From NCBI RefSeq assembly GCF_000801105.2, contig NC_079517.1:18795579-18859578 (forward strand): a DNA stretch of 64,000 bases, given 5' to 3'. The first letter of the stretch is position 1, and every line of letters starts with the position of its first letter. This document shows positions 23,721 through 35,929 of the stretch, in pieces. The position numbers were made by a program, and so were the translations under genes. The notes under the pieces are model-generated. The model had not been told where the DNA came from, did not search any database, and was given only the letters and a program-made list of their open reading frames with translations. The stretch comes from Raphanus sativus (taxonomy: Eukaryota > Streptophyta > Magnoliopsida > Brassicales > Brassicaceae).

Positions 23721-24448
23721 TCTATACTATTAAAGTATAAGCACATTTGGATTTTTACTCTGTCTACCCCTATTAAAGAGGTTTTCTTTTGTATTCATTA
23801 ATGACATTTTGGACATTTTGCATTGGTTTTTTTTTTAATTGTTTTTGGTTTGTCATTAACCACCGGTTTCCTAATTCAATTTTGGTATGTGATTATTTCG
23901 TGTTTGATACTGCATCATTTTAATATTTTTCCAACCGGATATGTTTGAAACTACATCGTTTTTTCTCAAACTATTTAATGGTTTGGTTTTAAACCGCTTT
24001 TCCTAAATATAATCCCAACTATCTAAAAAAAAATATTTATAAAAAATAAAAATTGTTTATTGGTTCAACCAGTGGTTCAACCGGTAACTGGATTTCGATT
24101 TTAGTAGTTTTTATTGGATTTTTAAATTTTGTTTTTTTTTTCAAACCCGAACTGAATTTATCTTTGATCAACCGGTAATCCCTTCAACCGCAGGTCTCAA
24201 TCGAATTTCAAAACACCGATCAAAACTATAAAACTGTTATATTGATTTATATTTAAAATATCTAATTCAAAATTAAAAACCTAAAAATACATGTATAATA
24301 TAGTTTTACCGAACATAAATCTGGATATAAAATACATATATGAGACGGATTATATAAATACATATACAAAACGGATTATATAAATGTGATTATATAAAAT
24401 TTTCACCAAACATAAATCCGCGTTTTGAAAGCGCGGATCAAAATCTAG
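23721..24448 (+). mobile_element. Non-autonomous Helitron (728 bp)
   Basis: The 5' end is TCTATACTATTAAAGTATAA. The 3' hairpin is ATCCGCG-TTTTGAAAG-CGCGGAT followed by CAAAATCTAG. It is flanked by A (23,720) and T (24,449) and has no coding capacity. Confidence 0.88.
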
Positions 24449-24797
24449 TTACTGTTAAAATCGAGTAAAATATACATACAATTTTACTCCAACTTAAATA
24501 CTTTATTCTCTCTTCCACTTTTACTTTTCCTTCCATTTTCACTTTTATATTTTTCTCTTGTTTACTCCAATTTTTCCCAGTCATACACTTTAAGAATCCG
24601 TGGATGGAGGTGCTATAATAATTTCTACGATCAGCGATTATATATCACATAGGTCAAGGAATCTGCTTTACTTCTTTTTTTTCTTGTCTTTTGTTACCGT
24701 TTTATTTCTTTTTTTTGTTACCGTTTTATTTTAATTGCTTTTTCTACGGCTGAAAACTCTTTCATAATTGGATATTACGACTTGCTAACATATTTAA

Positions 24798-24947
24798 GAT
24801 GAGCTTGCTGAGGTAATAAAGAATGGATCGTTAAAAGTAGGAGATGCGCGCAAGGTTCTGTGTCAAACTTTAAGTAATCACTGCAGCAAATCAAGTGAAA
24901 CAGATTCAGAAGATGAGGACGCCGATGACGATGCAGATGAATTATAG
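24798..24947 (+). pseudogene. Orphan terminal exon of an unidentified gene
   Basis: A codon-like 50-triplet frame reads ELAEVIKNGSLKVGDARKVL, then CQTLSNHCSKSSETDSEDED and ends DADEL followed by TAG. It is preceded by an acceptor-like TTTAAG with a CTAAC branch-like motif. The composition (ordered segment, then an acidic tail) contrasts with the noise around it. No upstream exon is visible within 1 kb. I do not recognise the parent gene; a captured or stranded 3' exon is likely. Confidence 0.4.
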
Positions 24948-27049
<2,102 letters not shown>

Positions 27050-27300
27050 TAACAAAGCTGTATTGCAACCATAACTCAATATTTTATTATAACAAAGTAG
27101 TATTGTAACCATAACTCAGGCATAACATATGCATAAGTCAACCATAATTTGATTATAACTCAGCCGTAACGTATGCATAACTCAGCCATAAAATATAAAA
27201 ATTATAAACTCAGTCGTAACGTATGCATAACTCAGCCGTAATTTGATTATAACTCAGGCGTAACAGTATGCACAACTCAGTTGTAACGTTCCTTTAACAC
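27050..27300. repeat. Degenerate short tandem repeat with CATAACTCAGCCGTAA motif
   Basis: Units such as GTATGCATAACTCAGCCGTAA recur at least eight times in 250 bp with variable spacing (CATAACTCA, CGTAACGTATG, AACTCAGCC). It is non-coding and may be the subterminal region of a larger mobile element. A related TATAACTNAGT-type array occurs near 42,800-42,900. Confidence 0.55.
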
Positions 27301-27779
27301 GGCCTGTTTTGGAGGAAATGTTTCAGTCATTACACCTATTTTTAGCAATGTATCAGATTAATTATCTGGAAAGCGAAGGCTGCAAAAACTCTTTTCGTCA
27401 TTTTCTACTCATATCTAGTGAGGAGCTCGAGAATACAACTAATTCCTTAATTTCACAGATTATAGATTTTTAAAATTTCCTGTAAGTACATGCTAGTATT
27501 TAAGAAGATAAAGGAACACGCAAAATAGATTCCAACTATGTCTAACCTAATCTTTTGAGGAAGACTTCTAGGTACATGACTTGGATTAGAAATAACATAA
27601 ACATCAATACTATAAAATATCGGGAGATTTATCAAAATGATTCAAAACTTAATTTTGAATACAAAAGTATATCTCAAGTTCAATCAAATGCAAAAGTAAT
27701 CTACAAATATAATGAAATTACAATAATCCCGTATGACCAAACAAAAGACATATATTGAGTTTTACAATTATAACTCTCC

Positions 27780-30340
27780 GCCTAAGAAGACATACGAAGA
27801 AGTTTTCTCTCAGAAGACTTGAGAAGACATTCTTTGCAAGTCTTCTCGTTCAGTATATCCTTAAAATAATTTTATAAAAAATATTTTGATGGAAAAAATT
27901 GAAATTATGTATTAATAAACATTTAGAAATGATGTAAATTTATTTTTACTAAAATTTAATTATTTTCAACATAGATAAGTGAATGTAGATTGAGTCATGA
28001 TAGTCTTTCGTTTAGGGTTTGACAACATATGTTAATAGTATTGTTAGTATTTTCAGAGTTAAATTTTGAAACTTTATCTATTTTTTTAATTTGACATATA
28101 TGTGTTTAGTGACTATCTCATAACTTGATTTAAACATTTTCTAAATATCTTTTAAGTTTAAAAATGTATTTTTTCTTAGTTATTTCATTATAGGGTCTCG
28201 AAGATTCACAGTTCTGACATATTATCTCTAAATTTTAGTAAAATTTAGAATTCCCGCCTAAATTTTTTAGAAAAAAATTTAGGTTTCCCGCCTAAATCGA
28301 AGTTTTTCAGAAGAAGTATTCTTCGATGTATTAGATCTTAAAAGTAATTAATAAATTTTATAAAAAATATTTGATGGAGAAAAATTTGAAATCATGTAAT
28401 AATTAAACATTTTTAAATGATGTAAATTTAGTTCTACTAAAATTGAATTATTTTCGACATAGATGAATAAATGTAGATTGAATCATAATAGTCTGTTTAG
28501 TAACTATCTAATAACTTGATTTAAACTTTTTCTAAGTATCTTTTAAGTTTAAAGATATGTTTTTTTTTAGTTATTTGATTATAGGGTCTGGAAGACTCAC
28601 AGTAAAATTGACATGTCATGTCTAAATTTTAGTAAAATTTAAGGTTCTCGCCTAAATTTTTAAAAGAATTTAGGTTTCTCGACTAAATCGAAGTCTTCTA
28701 GAAGTCTTCCATAAGTCTTCAATAAGAATAATGCACTAGAAGACATATGAGAAAGTATTCTCGGAAAATAGTATATTTAGGGTTTGGAGAACTTCCCTTG
28801 AAATTTTCTGAGTCAAAAATATTTAACCCAATTGGAATTTTTTGTCTCCCTATATATAATAAATTTTCACATTTTCTCTCTTCTTTTCAAATGACTATAA
28901 CAAAAATGTAATGTTTTCTCACTCTAAAACTCTATAACCTCTCTCTAATCTCTTTAAACTTGAAAACACAAAACTTGACATCAATTTTTCATTTTTTTAT
29001 TATGTCTTTCTCACTAATTTATTTTTTCGAGGTTTTTTATTACATGGTTCTCATCTTCACTACTTTAAAGGTAGATTAATAAATTTTGAAAATTATTAAT
29101 TTTCTTATATGTTTTTCAATAATTTATCTTGTTTTGCAGTTTTTCATTACATAGTTCTCATCTTTAACTGTTTTAAGGGATATCTATAAATTTTAAACAT
29201 GTATTTTTGAGTGTTTTATATGTTAGATCATCAAAGTTGTAGATTCAACATAACATGATTGTTTATTTATTATTTAAACATATAAGAAATTATTTTTGAA
29301 AGTTTTCTCTGTTTTGATGTCATTTGAACTTTTTTGAATTTGAATGTCTTCTTGACCTCTTAAGAAGTCTTTTCCGCAAATTAAGCTGGAAACTAAAATA
29401 TAAGCGGGAAACTTAAATTTTAAATGAAATTTTAAATTTCATGAAAGTTAAAAAGTGTATCTTATGATCTAAGAAAACACATTAAACCACACGACTTGAT
29501 ATTCTTGATGTTACTTAACCGTTTTGAAAATTAAAAAAACATATATTGAAATTACTTAACTCTCTCTGAAAATACAAATTATACAATAAGAGACGCAGAA
29601 GACTCTCCTACAAGTCTTCTGAGAAGTCTTCTCTGTCAATCTTTATTAAACTTCAATTTTCTCTAATTTAAAATGAATTTTGAATATTTTCTTGTTAATT
29701 CATGTTTATTAGTCAATATTTGGGACTTCTGAGTGAAATTCGTAACTTAATTTGTGAGAATTATGAAGTTACAAACATTCGTGTTTATTGATGTTATTCT
29801 TAAGAAGTTTTTCATTTAGGTCATTTTTGCAATTGCAAATTTACAAAGGAAGACTTCATAAGAAGTCTACTCTACAAAAGACATTTTGAGAAGTCTTCCT
29901 TTATAAATAGTGTCTTACTTTTGAATTTGAAAAATTCTCAAAATGTCATAGAAAACTTCTCGGATAAACAAATTAGTTTTGCAATTGACCAAATTTTGTG
30001 AGAAATTTGACTTTTTATAGAAGACTTCTCAGGGAATTTCTCAAGAAGTCTTCTCATTAATATTAAATATTTTCCTATTATTTTTCATCTGCAAAAGTAG
30101 TCCACACAGACTTCTTTTGACAGTGAAAAGACTTCGGGAAGACTTCTATATAAGTTTTTTCCGAGAAGACTTTTATAAAACGTAAAATTTCTGACAAACT
30201 TCGATGAATTGCAAAACTAACTTGTTTATCTGAGAAGTCTTCTCCGGGATTTTTCATTTTTTTGTTAACAAAGGAAAGTTAGAAGAATATAGGGAAGTCT
30301 TCTCGATGAAGAACACATCTAGTGAAGTCTTCGTGAACAG
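27780..30340. repeat. GAAGACTTC/GAAGTCTTC-rich block with an internal tandem duplication
   Basis: The palindrome-like words GAAGACTTC, GAAGTCTTC and AGAAGTCTTCT recur dozens of times. A unit of roughly 390-480 bp is duplicated: from about 27,868 and from about 28,350, both with TTTTATAAAAAATATTT, then GATGTAAATTTA, AATGTAGATTGA and AGGTTTC/TCNCGACTAAATCGAAG. Copy 1 has about 100 bp (near 28,010-28,110) absent from copy 2. No long reading frame or element ends are visible. Confidence 0.65.
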
Positions 30341-30983
30341 ATCTGAAAGAAAAAACGATTTCATACCTTGAATTAGTGAGATGACTTTCTTAATTTTTTC
30401 AAGCACTCTCAGAACTTCGCTGCAAAAGCTACAAACTTGTTAATGACCAAGAATCATGAGCTTCATGATAGAACCGTATATTTTATAAACTACGGAGAAC
30501 TGAATATTGTAAATAAAAATTGATAAGATTATACCAAAGATTTAAGAAAAAGAGAATGATGCAACTACAGAGGCGAGATATTATCTCTTTCCTTAACTCA
30601 AAATACGTCCCGTAGTGCGACGGTTCGATAACGTAATGAGTCCCATGATACAACTGCAAATAATCTTCTGATTTGCGTCATTCTATCAAAAGCCTGATGA
30701 AACTAATTTTGTGTATATTCTCAGACTCAATAAAAAATATCAAAAGAGAGAAAAATATAATGTGAGGAATTGTATTCTTTTTCTTAGCATATCTCTATAA
30801 TATTATTTGAGAAATCAGTTTTTTATGTGTCGCGCTCACGTTAATTCTCACGATGGTTGATTACACGAATACCCATAATGAATTAATCTTAGCTATACCA
30901 AATTATCATTACTCAAAATTGTTTAGTTTCCTTTTTATTAATAAAGCTTTAATTATCCTTTTTATTATAGTTTATTTATTTTA
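30341..30983. other. Spacer, no gene recognised
   Basis: Unique-looking AT-rich DNA; it may belong to the element containing the preceding repeat block. Confidence 0.35.
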
Positions 30984-31706
30984 TCAACCCATATATAATA
31001 AAAGGAAATATCTATAAAATATATAGATATTTTATATACAAAAACGAATTTATTTTTTCTTAATTTATATTTTCCCTAAAAACATAAATAAAAAAGTGAA
31101 TATCTAATAATTTTCAAAATATATAGGTGTATATATATAATTTACAAAATAAAATAGTTAAGATAATTTTTAAGAAAACATATTTTATAATGATTTATAA
31201 ATTAAAATTAAAATTTTACCTAATTTTCATTGATAAAATTATAAAATGTATTCGCAATTCTAAACAAGTTATGATTTACCAATTATTAGGAATTAGTTGT
31301 CTTATAAATATTCATATATATATATATATATGAATTTTCAAATATTATAAAATATGTTCATGAATGCAACTACAACATTTTCTGTGTGTTTCTATCTTTA
31401 AGAAAATAAACTTACCAAATTTTATAAGATTTATAAAATGTATTTAGAAATATAAAAGGATGAACGGATCTAAATTAAGCTAAAAATAGTAATCCAATTA
31501 TAATCTTATTAAAGTTAAAAAAAACAGTTGTTCAATTTGAAATAATAGATGCGAAAACATACCCACCATGAAAACTTGAACTGTCCAAATATTAAGTTTG
31601 AAATAAGATATCTAATTAAAATGAAAACATATGTATTAACAATTATTATGATTTGATTATCTTATAAGTATTTATTCCCGTGCATGAGCACAGAAGAATC
31701 ACCTAG
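30984..31706 (+). mobile_element. Candidate non-autonomous Helitron
   Basis: The 3' end is good: hairpin GTGC-ATGA-GCAC, then AGAAGAATCACCTAG, then T. A possible 5' end is TCAACCCATATATAATAAAA preceded by A at 30,983. The start is less canonical than that of the other Helitrons here, so the left border is tentative. Confidence 0.45.
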
Positions 31707-32945
31707 TGAACAAGTTAACACAAGTGCTCCTTTTATAACATTAAAAAAAAAGATGAGACACGTTATGTTATTTATTATGGAGCCACTAACGTACATAACC
31801 TTCAATAGGAGTAAAGGAAATTTGATTCCCTTGAATTCGATTCATGTACGTTAGAGATTATAGTCATAATGTGGCTTTGACTAAATCAAACCAACAATAT
31901 ACTATAATTGGATATATATTTTATATTTAATCAAATATCAAAATATTTTATGAATTAGATTAAAAATAAATTAATTAACATAAAGTCTAATTAACTTATT
32001 AAATCAAAATTCAAATACACATATCCAAAGTGAAATATTTGTTAAATTTTATATTTAACCAAATATATAGTTTTATAAGCTTTTTCATGTCACTCACTTT
32101 AGACCTCCATTTCTCATTCAACATAACTTCGATTTTGACCAACAAATACACTAACTCATAGTGTTCACGGTGCTGATTACATCGAACCCAAATTCCGGTC
32201 TTTTCGACAGACTTCTCCGTCGAAAAAACCCATCGGAAAAATGGTCCACACTACTTTGTCAAAAACGAGTTCCAACACTTCAATGTCTCTATGAACCTTA
32301 CAGAGCCTTAAATTAAAATCTTTGGTTTTTTGATGAATTTAAAGAGAAAATAAAAGAGATGTGATTTGTATGCATAAATAATGAGATATGAAGAGTAAAA
32401 GTCGAAACTTTTGTGCATTAAGAACTTTAAATTGGTTGTTCATGGTGGTAGGAATGTTGATGACAATGACAATATTGTAAATACTTTGTGAAGATGAGGA
32501 TGATAAAGTAAAAATTTATTTTCGGAAAAAAAAAATAATGAAATTTTCGCGAATAACTCGAAATTTTTAAGGTGAATAAAAAATATTTTTTAAAAAAATA
32601 TATGTTATTTTGTGTTTAACTTAAAATATTAGATCATATTTAAAAAAACCCCTCAAATATCATTGCTTAAAATAGGAATCTAATTTTCAGTTGAGCTTTT
32701 AACAAACTACATACAATGGACAAGCTTTCTACACTATTATTAGGGCATAAATACAATTATGCTATATATAATTGACATGTTATGAATTGAAGTGAAAACA
32801 TTTTAAACTGTTTTTCAAACTTAAGAAGAAAAAAATTGTCTATATTTTTGGAAAGTTAAAATAGATAAACTTCGATTCAATTCAACCTATAATCCCAATA
32901 AATTGTATAGATTGGATCCAATCCATGACTCTAATTAACAGGCTG
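31707..32945. other. AT-rich spacer
   Basis: No gene, RNA or paired repeat ends recognised. Confidence 0.4.
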
Positions 32946-33381
32946 TGTTAGATTCTGGTTAATTATGGGCTTCCAACTTAAAACCAACTGATGATTAGTG
33001 GATTGGTCATAACCCTTTATATAATGTCCCTTAGAATTTCCGACGTGGGATATAATATCCCTAATACCCCTCCTCGAGATGATGGCTCTTATCGGCCTGA
33101 AATCTCGGAACTTTAAGACAGTTATACTCGGTCGAGCGAGTCAATTACGACCTTTATACCTGGTCGGTAGGGTTAAACACGACCTATTCAAACCCGGTTG
33201 GAAGGGTTCATTAATTAGGGGTTTATGGTATTTAAAACCTGACTCTGATACCATGTTAGATTCATGTTAATTATGGGCTTCAAACTTATAACTAATTGGT
33301 GATTAGTAGATTGGCCATAACCCTTTATATATTACTTAATGTCCTTTATAATTTCCGATATGGAATATAATATTCCTAATA
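32946..33381 (-). mobile_element. TRIM (terminal-repeat retrotransposon in miniature)
   Basis: Two direct repeats of 121 and 128 bp (32,946-33,066 and 33,254-33,381) surround a 187-bp interior. On the minus strand the 5' repeat ends in CTAACA and is followed at once by TGGTATCAGAG, complementary to the 3' end of initiator tRNA-Met (primer binding site). A purine run GAGGAGGGG precedes the 3' repeat (polypurine tract). It encodes no gag or pol. The repeats differ at many positions plus small indels, so it is not young. Target duplication not found. Confidence 0.85.
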
Positions 33382-33506
33382 GACCGACAAGTTTCTAAGA
33401 TGATGATATGTGATCAGGCTAAATTAAAAGTCTAAGCAAAAGCGATGCCTGTAAAATGAATACTCTGACTCAACATGCAAGAATGTCTCGCTAATAAAGA
33501 TTTACC

Positions 33507-34344
33507 TAGGCATGAGCATTCGAGGTTCCAATCGGATTTCGGTTTTATCCATTCGGATTTCGGTTTTTTGGGTTTATCAAAATCAGCCACATTCGGATTA
33601 TTTGAAAGTTCGGTTCAGGACCGGTTCGGGTTTTATCGGGTTCGAGCCGGGGTTAATAAATTTTCAAAGAACCGGTACAATCCAGTGTACTTTCGGGGTT
33701 CGGGTCCCGATCGGTTATTCAGTTTAAAAATATCTGATATGCACCAATTTTTTAATCAAAACATAAGTATAATCAATTTTTGGGTTTCATATACCTAATT
33801 TGAACCTTTTTGTAACCCAAAAAATAAATAAAACCGATTTAAAAATAAGAAATGAACATTAACCATGATCATTTAAAATCAAATAAAAAAAATATTTATT
33901 GATAAAAAGAAAAGAAATAAATAAAAACACAAAATGAAAACCATATTCTCATGAAATGAAAAACATTGTTTAATGAAAATAGAATCTAAATCTCAATATT
34001 TCAAAATTCAACAGCCACATTTAACAATCAACATTCATGTAATAGAACCACCAACCTTCATGTAATAGATAAGTATTTTATATGTTCAGTATATCTTAAT
34101 GTATTTTGAATACATATTAGGAATTGAGATCATGTTTGATACAAGATATTTCTAAGGTTTTGAATGTTTCGGGTTCTATCGGATATCTATTTAGATTCGG
34201 GTTCGGTTCGGATAATACCCATAACACGAAATACCATGAAACAAGATTCATTCGGTATTTATGTCGGGTTCGGATCGGTTTAATTCATTTTTATCGGATC
34301 GGGTTCGGTTCGAATTTTCGGGTTCGACTTATTTGCCCAGCCCT
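33507..34344 (+). mobile_element. TTCGG-rich non-autonomous element, member 2, with 9-bp target duplication
   Basis: An 838-bp element flanked by the exact 9-bp repeat AGATTTACC (33,498-33,506 and 34,345-34,353). The ends are short imperfect inverted repeats (AGGCATGAGCA against AGGGCTGGGCA). The interior near both ends is packed with TTCGG/TCGGGTTCGG words and the middle is AT-rich. Nine-bp duplications are typical of Mutator-like elements. Open frames over the TTCGG words are low-complexity artefacts. Confidence 0.75.
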
Positions 34345-34353
34345 AGATTTACC

Positions 34354-35929
34354 CATTTATCCAGATTAGCCTTCTTCTTTCATATCCCTTTTAGTAGGTT
34401 TACTTTTCCTTTTTTTCGCAAAGTCGACAACTAACTTATAATGTACATATGCAATCAAAGTGTGGGAATCAACCTTTTAAAATTTTGAAAACTAGCTCGC
34501 CTAAAGAGGCTATTCATATTTCAGAAAAGATTGTTTCCTTTTGACCAAAGCAAAATATCAAGATTCGGGATATATACACAAACACCAAACTTGAGTTTAG
34601 TACTACCATGTTTTGTTAAATTATTCACCAAATGGGTTGATTGTTGTATTAAAAAAACAAAATAAAAGAGAATGCGACAAAAGAGAGAGAGAGAGAGAGA
34701 GAAAAAAAAACCAAAAAGGAAGAGGAAGAGACAAGAGGCAGCAATTTACGGATGCACAGAACTCAGTTAGTAGAATGATACAAAACACGCACCATTCACA
34801 CCTTCCCTTTTATTTCTTTTACAAAACTGATGATAAAAAAAAAAAAAATTCTTCTTTTTATTTCTTACAAAAAAAATATTATTATTAACCTGTTTTATTT
34901 TGTCCTCATTCTAACTTGTAACATTTTTGAACTTTCAAATAAATCGGACGGGAAGCCTCGTCTTTTCCCCGTCGTCGTCCTCTTCTCTCTCACAGTTTCG
35001 TACTGCAGACATTTGATTTCTTGTAGGATTCATTCGATCCTTGAGACTCGGTTGCATTCCCCTCGGAATCTTACTCTCTGATTTTCCAAACCGCAGAAAA
35101 AGATCTGTAAATTATAATCATCTCTCTTCGGTGTTTCAAACCAACCCAAGCTCCGCGATATGATTTCGAGTAACTGAAAGATGAACATATATCGACACTC
35201 TCACCAGTCACCACAGTTCCCGAGATCGATTAGCTTTGCCACTGCCCACTTCTCCTCAAGGTCACTCTCTCTTTCTCTCTTCCCACTTGGCATTTTCTTT
35301 GTTGATGACAAAACGCAAAAAAAAACGCCGATTTGAATTTTGTTTTTTTGAAACCAAACATTGCATCTGGTGGTTCCTCCTTCTTGGGGCTGTTCGAGAA
35401 TCTCAGCAGTGAAGGTTATCACTGCCCTATTAGCAGAAAAGTTAGTATCTGTGTAGATGAAAACAAAAGCATGCTAATTTGTAATCTTGTGGACAAACTA
35501 CTGTTAAAGCAGTGTGGTTAGAGAAGAAGATGAGACATCTGTCTGTTGAACAAAACAAAAAAAGAAAATGAGATGAGATGAGATATCTATCTTCTTTTAT
35601 GATTAAGTAAAGAAAAAGAGAGAGAAAAAAAAAACTAATGGAAAAGTTTGTTGGGTATGATTTGATATGTTTTGTTAAAAATTCAATACTTCAACAGTGG
35701 TGGTTATGATTTTAATTTTACGTGTAAATGACTAATGAGTGCACTTAACCTCCTGCTTTATTATGCTTTTATGTTCTTCACCACCCCCACATTTGGTGCT
35801 AGTAATTTACTCTTTTTGTCTCCCAATTTTTTTTCATTTCTTTTTAGTTTCTTCTCTTGTAAAGTTAATTTCTTTATCATTTATCAACACTTAAAAGTCA
35901 TCTCATTAGTGGGATTCATTTTCTTTCAG
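34354..35929. other. Upstream region and unresolved 5' exons of the TRM19-like gene
   Basis: From about 34,920 the composition becomes leader-like (CT-rich, CTTCTCTCTC). The first conserved coding exon starts at 35,930 and needs one base from an upstream exon, so at least one 5' exon lies here. A frame ending near 35,440 contains GSSFLGLFENLSSEGYHCPI and a donor-like GTTAGT, but its phase does not match cleanly. I leave it unassigned. Confidence 0.4.

Noticed and set aside
27780..30340. CRISPR-like array of GAAGTCTTC repeats
   Set aside because: Irregular spacing, words in both orientations and a plant nuclear context exclude a CRISPR array.
33079..33270. 63-codon plus-strand frame
   Set aside because: It is the interior of the TRIM and shadows its primer-site end.
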